64,000 nt of DNA from Mucilaginibacter sp. PAMB04168 (GCF_039634365.2 NZ_CP155079.2:5313079-5377078), one strand, 5' to 3'. Counted from the first letter of the stretch, positions 8,304 through 16,684 are shown. Numbers and translations: made by a program. Notes: generated by a model from the letters alone, not told the origin.

Positions 8304-9434
8304 ATGTTAAGAACCGCACTCGGCTTTTTTTTTGCTTTCTTAATCACGTCATCATTGGCTATGGCTCAGCAAACCGACAGTTTGCGCCGTGCTACCGATA
8401 GTTTAGCCCGGGTGGCGGCCCAAAACCAGCAGCGTACAGCCGACAGTTTGCGCCGTGCCGACAGCCTGCGCCGCGATAGTATAAAAATTGATACCAACCT
8501 GGTTAACCGTTACCGTGTTGACCCTAGGCGCAATGCCCTGCCCCAACGTTTGCGACCCGTACAAATACTCCCCGAGCTAATACCCGTTACCATGCTCGAT
8601 TATAAGGTAAGCTACTGGCACAAGGCGGTAATTTTTGGTATAAACTTTAACCAAGCGGGCTTTAGTGATAACTGGACGGGTGGTGGTGTAAACGCCTTTG
8701 CACTAGGTGGCAACCTCGATTATAAACTGGAGTATAACAAACAGCCATTCGTATATACCTCGCAGCTTATTTTGCAATACGGCAAAACCAAAAACAAGAA
8801 CCAGATGAGCCGAAAAAGCAACGACCGTATTTTTTGGGATAACAAGATAGCTACACAACTTTCCAAAAGCTGGTTCTTTTTCGGATCATTAAGTTTTGAA
8901 TCGCAATTTGATAAGGGCTTTAATTACGATGCCAATAATAAGCGTGCACCCATACTCATTTCACAGTTTATGGCGCCTGGTTATGTAACCGAGTCATTAG
9001 GTTTGGAGTATAAGCCAACCAACTATTTTGATTTACGTATAGGTACCGGTACCGCAAGGCAAACGTTTGTATTAACTGATAAGCTAAAATATACATTATC
9101 AAGCACAGGAGACTCTGTTGTTTACAATGTAATAAAAGGAAGAAGAGTATATAACGAGCTTGCGTTTCAGGTAGTGGCTTTGTTTGACAAGGAAATTATG
9201 CAGAACCTGCGTTTTACCAGCCGTTACCAGCTCTTTATTCCCTATGGCCGCAGCTTCGCTGATATTGATCACCGCCTCGACCTTACTCTGGCTGCCCGGG
9301 TAAACCGCTTAATTGCGGTAACCATTACCGGCGTAGCTTTGTATGACCAGGATGCCAACAAAAACTCAGGAAGAGACCCGGGCATTCAGGCTAACGAAAA
9401 CCTGGCTATAGGCGTTCTGTATCGGTTCCCATAA
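8304..9434 (+). CDS. DUF3078 outer-membrane protein
   Basis: Predicted outer-membrane beta-barrel of the DUF3078 family, which is confined to Bacteroidota and has no assigned function. A signal peptide ends near AMAQ. A low-complexity linker of repeated DSLRR units follows (about residues 25-62) and then the DUF3078 core with the signature NFNQAGFSDNWTGGG. The C-terminus ends in alternating aromatic beta strands (VLYRFP). I placed the start at ATG 8304; an in-frame TTG at 8286 would add six residues in front of the signal peptide. Length is 376 residues. It is probably a separate unit from the HExxH pair 60 bases upstream. Confidence 0.88.
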   Translation: MLRTALGFFFAFLITSSLAMAQQTDSLRRATDSLARVAAQNQQRTADSLRRADSLRRDSIKIDTNLVNRYRVDPRRNALPQRLRPVQILPELIPVTMLDYKVSYWHKAVIFGINFNQAGFSDNWTGGGVNAFALGGNLDYKLEYNKQPFVYTSQLILQYGKTKNKNQMSRKSNDRIFWDNKIATQLSKSWFFFGSLSFESQFDKGFNYDANNKRAPILISQFMAPGYVTESLGLEYKPTNYFDLRIGTGTARQTFVLTDKLKYTLSSTGDSVVYNVIKGRRVYNELAFQVVALFDKEIMQNLRFTSRYQLFIPYGRSFADIDHRLDLTLAARVNRLIAVTITGVALYDQDANKNSGRDPGIQANENLAIGVLYRFP

Positions 9435-9781
9435 AGTAATCACTTATTACATAACAGGGTTGCAGCTAACAATGCAAGTTTAACCCTAACTGGTCACTCT
9501 GCTTTTTCAAGAACCAAACCCAGCTTGTCAACCGCAGCAAATATATTACTCTTGTCGCACTGATCGTTAGTCATTAGTAAGGCCGGTTTCATTCACACCG
9601 GCAGCTCCAGCTCATTATACGCGGGCAGGGTTAAATTAATTTACGGCTAAGGCTTCACTGCACAGGCACCAGCTCGGCCAAGGAGCAAAGCCCGGCGCTT
9701 TTTTATTGGCAAGTGAGGCTTGTTGATAGCCTATGTAACCTGTTTTTCCTTAGCGTGTATTCGCAAACGAGTTATTTAATC
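9435..9781. other. Gene-poor stretch with decayed coding sequence
   Basis: 347 bases between convergent genes. On the minus strand, 9655-9720 can be read as a segment containing KKAPGFAP, matching the C-terminal KKAPGFAP of the protein at 11510-11833. The DNA GCAAAGCCCGGCGC is identical at 9685-9698 and 11556-11569. This suggests a decayed partial copy. A 32-codon minus-strand frame at 9494-9592 is listed separately. No terminator with a T tract is clear. Confidence 0.4.
9494..9592 (-). CDS. Possible 32-residue small protein
   Basis: A minus-strand frame of 32 codons beginning MKPALLMTNDQCDKS and ending in LVLEKAE. An in-frame stop lies directly before the ATG, so the frame cannot extend upstream. 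A GGAG stretch lies about 12 bases before the ATG. The start lies inside an inverted repeat (GCCGGT at 9582-9587, ACCGGC at 9597-9602) that could hide it. It could equally be a scrap of a decayed gene, since the surrounding stretch looks degenerate. I recognise no family. Confidence 0.2.
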   Translation of the reverse strand: MKPALLMTNDQCDKSNIFAAVDKLGLVLEKAE

Positions 9782-10555
9782 TTAAATCCAACCTTGAGTA
9801 ATAGCACTGGCTACCAGTTCGGGCGTTGACGCCAGACCTGTTTTTTTAAGAATATTTTTACGGTGAGTAGATACGGTTGCAGTGCTTATAAACAGCCTCA
9901 TTCCAATTTCTTTACTGGTGCAACCTTCCGTTAATAAGATGACAATCTGCCTTTCGCGCCGGCTTAATGACTCGAGAAAAGATGCACAAGCTGCTTTTCC
10001 GCCAACATCTATATAAGAGGGCTCCCCCTGCATACCAATAAAAGATAACGTGGGGGTACCATCTCTTTTTAAGTAGGTAATGTCTGTATGAACGCAAAGT
10101 GTATTTACAAAAATGCCACTTTGGTCAGGGATGATATTAAGCATTTGATGTAAAATCCTGATATATTGCCCATCCGCTCTTTTTATCCTGAAATCATATC
10201 TAACCTTGTATTTTACAATCCTTTCCTCCTCCATAGGGTTGAAGAATTTAACTACCTGCTTTTCGAAAAGCATAAAATAAGGAAGATCATCAGGATGTAT
10301 CAGGCTTAAAAAGAACGGTGCATTAATTTGTTCTATCCTATATCCAAGTATACCTGGCATTTCCGGACTGATAAACTCAAAGTCCATTCTTCGGATATTA
10401 AACATATAATGGTAAAAGCTGCCTACACAAAAGAGATGCAACAGGCTTTGGTGTAATTCTATTTCAGCCCCCAGGCCTTTAAGGCGTTCGTCTGATGCTA
10501 TAGTGGCCCATATTTTTTGAGCTTCCTGATAAATTGCAGGATTGGTGTATTGCAT
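9782..10555 (-). CDS. PAS-domain LuxR-type transcription regulator
   Basis: A 257-residue cytosolic regulator. The N-terminal two-thirds holds a PAS-like fold (PAS_3 type, about residues 60-170, with HPDDLPYF and a YKVRYDFRIKRADGQYI strand pair). The C-terminus is a LuxR/GerE helix-turn-helix: LSRRERQIVILLTEGCTSKE, then TVSTHRKNILKKTG. There is no receiver domain, so the PAS part probably senses a ligand or partner directly. The divergent outer-membrane protein gene starts at 10734. The shared 178-base spacer contains an 8-bp palindrome (10611-10630) that is a candidate operator. Target genes are unknown. Confidence 0.9.
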   Translation of the reverse strand: MQYTNPAIYQEAQKIWATIASDERLKGLGAEIELHQSLLHLFCVGSFYHYMFNIRRMDFEFISPEMPGILGYRIEQINAPFFLSLIHPDDLPYFMLFEKQVVKFFNPMEEERIVKYKVRYDFRIKRADGQYIRILHQMLNIIPDQSGIFVNTLCVHTDITYLKRDGTPTLSFIGMQGEPSYIDVGGKAACASFLESLSRRERQIVILLTEGCTSKEIGMRLFISTATVSTHRKNILKKTGLASTPELVASAITQGWI

Positions 10556-10610
10556 ATGCTTGTTTTAAAAAGAAACAATTTTGACGCAAATACAAGTGCC
10601 CTATTCTTAG

Positions 10611-10630
10611 AATACCCATTTGTGGGTATT
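10611..10630. promoter_or_regulatory. Candidate operator palindrome
   Basis: Perfect inverted repeat AATACCCA-TTTG-TGGGTATT between the divergent PAS-LuxR gene and the outer-membrane protein gene. It lies 56 bases upstream of the regulator ATG and 104 bases upstream of the barrel gene. No T tract follows, and it sits between two gene starts, so it is more likely a binding site for a dimeric regulator than a terminator. Confidence 0.5.
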
Positions 10631-10733
10631 GATAGCGCATTAACGGCTCAATATTTTTGTGTGATGTGATTAATGCATGAATTTAATAAATTAATTATAA
10701 AACCAAAAAATTAACACTAAACCTATCACAATT

Positions 10734-11486
10734 ATGAAGCTTAAAAACTTACTTCTGCTTGTTTTATTAATGGCAAATATGCAGTTATACGCTCAAGAGC
10801 GTTCGGTATTTCGCAAAGGTTATTTAAGGCTAGGTCTCAATCAGTTAGGAAGCGATTTAAGCCCAAACCTTACACCCAGAGAAAATATTTTTGATGGCCG
10901 CTTTGGCGCCGGAACCGGATACGTATTGGAGCAAGGTCACATATACTATTTTAAGAAAAATGCTACCCTTATTAATTATGGTTTAGACTGGACTATAATT
11001 TCATTGAATTACAATAAAATGGATGAATGGGAAAACTATGCCATGGCAGCCGGTGCGCCAAATGCTTATGTGGATGGTACTAAAATAGCAGCAGCGGCAT
11101 CTACTAAGTTAGGACCCGTTATTTCGTTTAACCCGCTTGAAAAGCTGGTGGTTGATTTACGCTTTCAGATAGCACCTACCGTGCGTTTTTTCGACTTTAA
11201 TTATTCGGATGGAGATGAGAATACAGGTAACGACCGTTATTTTTCTTTCACCAATAATGCGCAGGATGACTTTGACGGAGAAAGTGTAAAAAACCGTATA
11301 GCCTTTGGTGTTGCCACCAACTTTGGTATCACCCTACGCCGCCAAGCTATTGGGCTGTCACTCGATTATGTATCGGGCAAGGTAAACAGCAATTACGAAG
11401 CTTATGACAGCAAAGCAGGCAATACCTTCGGTAAACAAAAAATACCAGCGCATAACCTGCAATTAAAACTGAGTTTTACGCTATAG
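10734..11486 (+). CDS. Secreted outer-membrane beta-barrel-like protein
   Basis: A 250-residue protein with a signal peptide (residues 1-20, ending LYA-Q). The mature chain is rich in alternating aromatic and polar residues typical of a beta-barrel (GYLRLGLNQLG, IAFGVATNFGITL) and ends in LQLKLSFTL, an outer-membrane-type C-terminus. An Asp/Gly-rich loop (YSDGDENTGND) could bind ions, but this is speculation. No named family is recognised. It is divergent from the PAS-LuxR regulator gene, which may control it through the palindrome at 10611-10630. Confidence 0.75.
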   Translation: MKLKNLLLLVLLMANMQLYAQERSVFRKGYLRLGLNQLGSDLSPNLTPRENIFDGRFGAGTGYVLEQGHIYYFKKNATLINYGLDWTIISLNYNKMDEWENYAMAAGAPNAYVDGTKIAAAASTKLGPVISFNPLEKLVVDLRFQIAPTVRFFDFNYSDGDENTGNDRYFSFTNNAQDDFDGESVKNRIAFGVATNFGITLRRQAIGLSLDYVSGKVNSNYEAYDSKAGNTFGKQKIPAHNLQLKLSFTL

Positions 11487-11509
11487 TTATTATGCAAAAT
11501 GCCGGTAAG

Positions 11510-11833
11510 CTACCGGTTAGGCTTAACCACTACCGGGGCTGATTGAGGCCGCGGCGCAAAGCCCGGCGCCTTTTTTACCAATAGGTAAGGCTGTTTATTT
11601 TTATCAAGCGTCCTGATAACCTTGTAATCGCCGGTGCGGGTTAAGTTGATCATGTCCTGGTGCTGTAGCACTTTGCCGCCTTCGTCTTTAATAGGCAAAT
11701 TGATTTCTGTTTTATTACCCGTAATTGTTACTGTTTTGGGTACTGGCTGTTGCAGCATGTAACCTATAAAAGGTAGTGCAGAAACTGCTGCTACAGTATA
11801 AATTTTAATTGCAAATTGTTGAAAGGCGTTCAT
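11510..11833 (-). CDS. Small membrane-anchored hypothetical protein
   Basis: A 107-residue protein with one N-terminal hydrophobic segment (about residues 6-24, IYTVAAVSALPFIGYML), then a short basic and Pro-rich periplasmic part ending near KKAPGFAPRPQSAP. The start MNAFQQFAIK at 11833 was chosen because the ATG 13 codons upstream adds a non-conserved leader. The gene converges on the outer-membrane protein gene, with only 23 bases between their stops. Its C-terminal coding sequence has a decayed look-alike at 9655-9720. No family recognised. Confidence 0.6.
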   Translation of the reverse strand: MNAFQQFAIKIYTVAAVSALPFIGYMLQQPVPKTVTITGNKTEINLPIKDEGGKVLQHQDMINLTRTGDYKVIRTLDKNKQPYLLVKKAPGFAPRPQSAPVVVKPNR

Positions 11834-12075
11834 ATTAATGCTGCTAATAAAGCAATATACTAAAAGATGCAAATAACTAATTATTTAGTTAATATAATTA
11901 ACTAAATCCACGCTCAATAGATGTTACTAATTTCTTATTTATCGATTGCCGACTTCCTTTAAGGAGGGCTTCGGGCTGTGGTCCTCTCTTTTTTGTTCAA
12001 GTTTCCGCACCCACTCTACCTACACTAAACCTCATTTCCTGCAACTTACAATCCGTAACTTACAACAAAAAAACT

Positions 12076-12083
12076 TACCTTTG
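12076..12083 (+). promoter_or_regulatory. -7 box for ffh
   Basis: TACCTTTG fits the Bacteroidota TAnnTTTG element. It lies 28 nt before the ffh ATG, leaving room for a short A-rich leader. No clear -33 TTTG is seen. Confidence 0.55.
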
Positions 12084-12111
12084 TAACCTCAAAATAAAGC
12101 ACAAAGCAAGC

Positions 12112-13440
12112 ATGTTTGAAAATCTTTCCGATAAGTTAGACAGGGCGTTTAAGGTCCTGAAAGGACAGGGAACCATTACGGAGATCAACGTGGCCGAAAC
12201 CATGAAGGAAATTAGAAAAGCCTTACTGGACGCCGACGTGAACTATAAAACAGCCAAAGCCTTTACAGATGATGTAAGGCAGAAAGCACTGGGCGAAAAC
12301 GTATTAACTACCATTTCGCCGGGCCAATTGCTCACCAAGATCATGAATGATGAGCTGACCACCCTAATGGGTGGCACCACGGCCGAACTGAATTTTCCGG
12401 CTACACCTACTGTTATCCTCATTGCAGGTTTGAACGGTGCAGGTAAAACCACATTTAGCGGTAAGCTGGCCAACTTTTTAAAAACGCAGAAAAACAAAAA
12501 GCCTTTATTGGTTGCTGATGACGTTTACCGCCCAGCGGCTATCACCCAGCTACAGGTTTTGGGTGAGCAGGTAGGCATACCGGTTTACGCCAACCTGGAA
12601 AGTAAAGACCCCGTGGCTATAGCCCGCGAAGGTATTGCACAGGCTAAGCAAAACGGCAACAACGTGGTTATTATTGATACCGCCGGCCGTTTAGCTATTG
12701 ATGAGGCCATGATGCAGGAAATTGAGCAGATTAAAGCTGCCGTTAACCCGCACGAAATACTTTTTGTGGTAGATGCCATGACCGGTCAGGATGCGGTGAA
12801 CACGGCAAAGGTATTTAACGACCGCCTGGACTTTACCGGCGCCGTATTAACCAAGCTGGATGGTGATACCCGCGGTGGTGCGGCCTTGTCTATTAAATCG
12901 GTAGTCAACAAGCCAATCAAGTTCATAGGCACGGGCGAAAAGATGGAAGCGCTTGACGTTTTCCACCCCGACCGTATGGCCTCGCGTATTTTAGGCATGG
13001 GCGACGTGGTATCGCTTGTGGAGCGTGCCCAGCAGCAGTTTGACGAAAAAGAAGCTGCCGAACTGCAAAAGAAGATCAGGAAGAACAAGTTCGACTTTAA
13101 CGACTTTTACAGCCAGATACAACAGATCAAAAAAATGGGTAACATGAAAGATCTGATGGGCATGATACCGGGCGTAGGCAAAATGATGAAGGATGTAGAA
13201 ATTGGTGATGATGCGTTCAAAAACATCGAAGCCATTATATCATCCATGACCCCGTTTGAGAAATCGAACCCTGATAGCATTAACCAAAGCCGCCGTGCAC
13301 GTATAGCCAAAGGCTCAGGCACCGATTTGCAGGAAGTAAACCGCCTTATTAAGCAGTTTGAAGATATGCGCAAGATCATGAAACAGGTAAGCAACCCGGC
13401 AGCCATGGCCAACATGATGCGTAGGATGCCTAAAATGTAG
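12112..13440 (+). CDS. ffh: Signal recognition particle protein Ffh
   Basis: GTPase subunit of the signal recognition particle, which binds signal sequences on the ribosome together with 4.5S RNA and delivers them to FtsY and SecYEG. The N domain occupies about residues 1-90. The G domain starts with LIAGLNGAGKTTFSGKL (P-loop), then DDVYRPAA, IIDTAGR and TKLDGDTRGGA. The Met-rich M domain ends the protein (MGNMKDLMGMIPGVGKMM, then MANMMRRMPKM). At 442 residues it is full length. It is a single gene with its own promoter box, ended by a strong hairpin at 13481-13511. Confidence 0.98.
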   Translation: MFENLSDKLDRAFKVLKGQGTITEINVAETMKEIRKALLDADVNYKTAKAFTDDVRQKALGENVLTTISPGQLLTKIMNDELTTLMGGTTAELNFPATPTVILIAGLNGAGKTTFSGKLANFLKTQKNKKPLLVADDVYRPAAITQLQVLGEQVGIPVYANLESKDPVAIAREGIAQAKQNGNNVVIIDTAGRLAIDEAMMQEIEQIKAAVNPHEILFVVDAMTGQDAVNTAKVFNDRLDFTGAVLTKLDGDTRGGAALSIKSVVNKPIKFIGTGEKMEALDVFHPDRMASRILGMGDVVSLVERAQQQFDEKEAAELQKKIRKNKFDFNDFYSQIQQIKKMGNMKDLMGMIPGVGKMMKDVEIGDDAFKNIEAIISSMTPFEKSNPDSINQSRRARIAKGSGTDLQEVNRLIKQFEDMRKIMKQVSNPAAMANMMRRMPKM

Positions 13441-13480
13441 GTTTCTGTCTCCAAAACCAGGAATAAGATTGTTATATAAA

Positions 13481-13511
13481 AACGCCATGCTGAATTGATC
13501 AGCATGGCGTT
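13481..13511. terminator. Hairpin terminator after ffh
   Basis: Perfect 13-bp stem (AACGCCATGCTGA / TCAGCATGGCGTT) with a 5-base loop, followed by TCTTTTG. It lies between ffh and the convergent OmpX-like gene and may serve both. Confidence 0.85.
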
Positions 13512-13586
13512 TCTTTTGTGCCGTAATCCGGAGCTAAGCCCGTGTTAAAACGCAGACTTAGAAAGCATGTACAGCAAGGAATTTAG

Positions 13587-14168
13587 TTAGCGTACATCGC
13601 CTTTTACCTTGGCGGCAGTGCTACGGCCAGGTAAATAAATTTGTAAACCAAAGCTTAAGTTCAGATTACTTTGGGCGCCTGCGTCGCCAAAACCAGCAAC
13701 GCCATTGTATTTCAATAAAGTCTCTAACCCAATGTTAGGTGTAATAAAATAGGCAAAGCCCGGTCCAAAACCATAATCCAGGCCATTAGTATGGCCACCG
13801 CCATCGCTCACGTTAATACCGCCTACACCTAAATTAGCTTCACCAAAGAACCGGCCATGGCGCAGTACATTTACATCGGCACCAGAGTAGTATCGGCCTA
13901 AGCCACCTACACCGTATTTAATGGTGGTGCTGGAATTGTGCGCAGTTTGAAGGCCAAAGTTTACATAGCCACCCAGTGCAATATTATCCTGAATAAACCA
14001 AGCCGCCTTTGGCGTGATATCAAAGCTGATTACTTTAGAATCGTCCAGCCCTAAACTCAGGTTGGCAAAGTTACCTCCAACCAAAACATTACCACGTTGA
14101 ATTTGAGCACGAACCAACGTGACAGATGTAATTAGAACAAGTACTGTTAAAAGAGTAAATTTTTTCAT
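13587..14168 (-). CDS. OmpX-like outer-membrane beta-barrel protein
   Basis: A 193-residue exported protein. The signal peptide spans about residues 1-21 (ending VRA-Q). The mature part shows regular Gly/aromatic beta strands (LVGGNFANLSLGL, IALGGYVNFGLQT, GLDYGFGPGFAYFI, LSFGLQIYLPG), typical of small eight-stranded barrels of the OmpX/porin type in Bacteroidota. A short charged tail (AAKVKGDVR) follows the last strand. It is transcribed alone. A role in envelope structure or adhesion is only family-level knowledge. Confidence 0.82.
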   Translation of the reverse strand: MKKFTLLTVLVLITSVTLVRAQIQRGNVLVGGNFANLSLGLDDSKVISFDITPKAAWFIQDNIALGGYVNFGLQTAHNSSTTIKYGVGGLGRYYSGADVNVLRHGRFFGEANLGVGGINVSDGGGHTNGLDYGFGPGFAYFITPNIGLETLLKYNGVAGFGDAGAQSNLNLSFGLQIYLPGRSTAAKVKGDVR

Positions 14169-14346
14169 TTAGCTTATTTTTATTTAACCATTAATTAAGT
14201 GAGGGACAATTGTACATCTTATTTGTTTTAAACGATAATTATTGAAGGTTTTCTACACCGGTATGGGGGCGATTGGATTTAGTCTTTGGTGTTTAAATAC
14301 AGGCACAACTTTTGCCGCAATTGAAACCTAACAATCTACAAGAACC

Positions 14347-14544
14347 ATGAAAAGCTTTGAAGAATTAAAACCCATAGCCGAACGCTATCTGCAAGAACTG
14401 ATTGCCAAGGATAAGAACCAATCTGAAATCGAATTTCCGTTTGATGAAGAAGGCGTAAGGTATGAAGCCAAGTACGTGCTTAATAAAGAAGACGGCCAAT
14501 GGCAGCCCGAATTTATAAAACCGTTTACTACTAAGGTTCTGTAA
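14347..14544 (+). CDS. Small conserved-looking hypothetical protein, 65 aa
   Basis: A 65-residue acidic, soluble protein beginning MKSFEELKPIAERYLQEL, with a helical first half and a beta-like second half (VRYEAKYVLNKEDGQWQPEF). It has a proper ATG and its own downstream hairpin at 14598-14645, which supports expression. No Cys, signal or membrane span. I recognise no family. CAACTTTTG at about 14305-14313 is a near match to a -7 box. Confidence 0.6.
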   Translation: MKSFEELKPIAERYLQELIAKDKNQSEIEFPFDEEGVRYEAKYVLNKEDGQWQPEFIKPFTTKVL

Positions 14545-15004
14545 ACAGCGGTAGCCTTATTACTGCTCGTCGCATAATCTGCGCCGTAGCAAAATACAAA
14601 AACAGCTTTGACAACTGCTTTCAGGAGCGTTTCAAAGCTGTTTTTATTTTATAGATGTACTTCTTCGCAGAATCAAAATAGGGTTATCCATCTACGAAAA
14701 GCTTACGTGTGGTGCATAACCCAAAACAGCATACATACGCGGCTATAAGGCATCATGGTTGTTCCTCGCTTTGTTTCCCCACCTTTGGGGATGTAATTCA
14801 ACAGCAACAGGGTTAAGTATACCCACCTCAAATATTGCCCTAAGCAATGTTATTGATGTTTTCTCATTGTTTCTTCTAAATTAACCATTGTTTTCTCAAT
14901 AAATAACCGTTTTGGTTACCAACCCGCGCAATTACTGTGTAGCGGCATATATGTTGCCTATATTCAAGCATAATTGATTAAAAAAACTATAACCCCTAAT
15001 TAAG
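14545..15004. other. 460-base stretch without a gene
   Basis: Apart from the hairpin at 14598-14645 I see nothing coding here. The part after 14650 is AT-rich with no frame of useful length on either strand and no strong inverted repeat. It presumably carries the promoter of the lipoprotein gene at 15005, but no TAnnTTTG box is evident. Confidence 0.5.
14598..14645 (+). terminator. Hairpin terminator
   Basis: AAAAACAGCTTTGA at 14598-14611 pairs with TCAAAGCTGTTTTT at 14632-14645, followed by ATTTTAT. It ends the 65-aa gene. Confidence 0.8.
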
Positions 15005-15742
15005 ATGACACGTAAATTCACTCAAACTGCTGCGTTACTAGTATCAGCTGCTGCTATGTTCTTCACTAGCTGCAAAAGCTATAATGTTGCTTCACGTTTC
15101 AACTCAAAATATATAAGTGCAAATAGCGGTAAGTTAAATGCAACAGTACCCGAGAACTTTGAATTGGGCTATACCATGCTGGCCTTAACCGATCTTGCTC
15201 AGAAAGACACTTCCATTATTAACCAAAACACGGCTTATTACCGTGAGTTAATGGCCTGGTTTAACAAATACAAAGATAACAAAGGCGTTAAGCAACTTAA
15301 TGCCGACCTGAGCCGTAACCCTAAACTGGTAAAAAGCTACTTAGATGGTTTATATGCTTTCCAACTGAACGATGGCCGTTTTGCTTTAAAAAGCAGCTAC
15401 CGTATAGATTTAAACAAGGTTGATTTTAAGCGCTACGCCATCCTGCTCGAAAAGTTCTACAAAGCAACCAACTTTCACGAGTTTTATGCACAGCATGCCG
15501 ATTTGTACACTCAAATGGTACAAAAGGCTAATAGCACTTATACTTATGAAGAGGCACAAAAAACCGTAAATGGAGCTGTTAAAGGCTACCAAGTAGTATT
15601 ATCGCCGTTAACAAAAGTCTATGCAGGTACAATGGAAATTAAAGGACATGCTTACAGCGAGTGCATCATTTTCCCTCGCCTGGCTGTAGAAGGCAGGAGC
15701 TATGCCATGAAAGAAGCTATCAAAGGTCCAAAATCAGAATAA
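15005..15742 (+). CDS. Lipoprotein of unknown function
   Basis: A 245-residue lipoprotein. The signal ends in the lipobox FTSC, with the lipid-bearing Cys at about residue 23. The mature part starts KSYNVASRFNSKYISANSG and is mostly helical, with many Tyr residues. It has no known catalytic motif that I can name. It may be a shortened relative of larger secreted hydrolase-like proteins of Bacteroidota, but this is a guess. It is a single gene, closed by the hairpin at 15758-15797. Confidence 0.72.
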   Translation: MTRKFTQTAALLVSAAAMFFTSCKSYNVASRFNSKYISANSGKLNATVPENFELGYTMLALTDLAQKDTSIINQNTAYYRELMAWFNKYKDNKGVKQLNADLSRNPKLVKSYLDGLYAFQLNDGRFALKSSYRIDLNKVDFKRYAILLEKFYKATNFHEFYAQHADLYTQMVQKANSTYTYEEAQKTVNGAVKGYQVVLSPLTKVYAGTMEIKGHAYSECIIFPRLAVEGRSYAMKEAIKGPKSE

Positions 15743-15757
15743 ATAAAAACAACTTTT

Positions 15758-15797
15758 AAAAAAAGCCATGCAGATAAAAATTTGCATGGCTTTTTTT
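15758..15797. terminator. Hairpin terminator
   Basis: AAAAAAAGCCATGCA pairs exactly with TGCATGGCTTTTTTT across a 10-base loop; the second arm doubles as the T tract. It ends the lipoprotein gene. Confidence 0.88.
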
Positions 15798-15895
15798 GGT
15801 AAATAACACCAGATTTGCTTCTCCTAAAAATGGATGTTTTCGGTTCCTAAGCACATAAAAAATCTTTAAAAGCGGCGCATAAAGCAGCAAAAATG

Positions 15896-15903
15896 TAAAT
15901 TTG
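15896..15903 (+). promoter_or_regulatory. -7 box upstream of rnhB
   Basis: TAAATTTG matches TAnnTTTG. It lies 8 bases before the 9-codon mini-frame at 15912 and 72 bases before the rnhB ATG. Confidence 0.5.
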
Positions 15904-15911
15904 CAATAAAA

Positions 15912-15941
15912 ATGAACTGCACAAATTGTGGCACTCCGTAA
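15912..15941 (+). CDS. Possible 9-codon leader peptide with CxxC
   Basis: ATG followed by eight codons reading MNCTNCGTP, closed by two tandem TAA codons (15939-15944). It begins just after a -7 box and ends 34 bases before the rnhB start. The CxxC knuckle looks like the first turn of a zinc ribbon. It may be a leader peptide, the stub of a lost zinc-ribbon gene, or chance. Nothing else supports translation. Confidence 0.2.
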   Translation: MNCTNCGTP

Positions 15942-15975
15942 TAAGAAAACGTCATAATTTACCGTTAACATAGCA

Positions 15976-16632
15976 ATGCCTAAAATTAAAAAAGCGCCAT
16001 TACTGAAGCCCCAGGCACCTAAGCCCGAGATAAGCGTACTGCTGGCCCGTTATCAGCATGAGCTGATTGAGGCTGGTTGTGATGAGGCTGGCCGGGGTTG
16101 CCTTGCAGGGCCGGTATTTGCTGCCGCCGTTATATTACCCCACAATTTTGAGCACAACCTGCTGAACGACTCCAAACAGCTTTGTGAAGCCGACCGCTAC
16201 CAGCTGCGCACCGAAATTGAGCAACAGGCCGTAGCCTATGCTGTAGCCTCGGTAAGCAATACGGAGATAGATGAGATCAACATCCTGAACGCCTCTTTTT
16301 TGGCCATGCACCGCGCTATAGATCAGTTGCACATTAAACCCGAGTTTCTGATTATTGACGGGAACCGTTTTAACAAATATCAAAGCACGCCGCACGAGTG
16401 CATTATACAGGGCGATGGCAAATACTTTAGCATTGCGGCAGCCTCTATACTCGCTAAAACCTACCGCGATGACTATATGCAGCAACTGGCACTTGAGCAT
16501 CCTGAGTATGATTGGCACACCAATAAAGGCTATCCGACCATTAAGCATCGTAATATGGTTATGCAGTATGGATTTACACCGCATCACAGGCGTAGTTTTA
16601 ATGTCACAAATCCGCAACTAAGTATCTTTTAA
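15976..16632 (+). CDS. rnhB: Ribonuclease HII
   Basis: Cytosolic endonuclease that nicks the RNA strand of RNA-DNA hybrids and removes single ribonucleotides from DNA. The signature CDEAGRGCLAGPVFAAAV begins at residue 35, giving the catalytic Asp36-Glu37. The third acid is in LIIDGNRF (about residue 127) and the fourth in the AKTYRDDYM segment. The length of 218 residues is normal, with a short basic N-terminal extension before the fold. It is followed 52 bases later by a glycosyltransferase gene on the same strand, with no terminator between. Confidence 0.96.
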   Translation: MPKIKKAPLLKPQAPKPEISVLLARYQHELIEAGCDEAGRGCLAGPVFAAAVILPHNFEHNLLNDSKQLCEADRYQLRTEIEQQAVAYAVASVSNTEIDEINILNASFLAMHRAIDQLHIKPEFLIIDGNRFNKYQSTPHECIIQGDGKYFSIAAASILAKTYRDDYMQQLALEHPEYDWHTNKGYPTIKHRNMVMQYGFTPHHRRSFNVTNPQLSIF

Positions 16633-16684
16633 TTTTGATAAGGCCATAAGGGTTAATATTTTTGTTAGCAACCAATTAGCCTTT

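Noticed and set aside
11950..11995. Hairpin with GGAGG and CCTC arms upstream of ffh
   Set aside because: Arms are short and pair imperfectly around a long loop; too weak to list as a terminator or leader structure.
16135..16617. 160-codon minus-strand frame opposite rnhB
   Set aside because: Overlaps the catalytic core of RNase HII and resembles no protein family.
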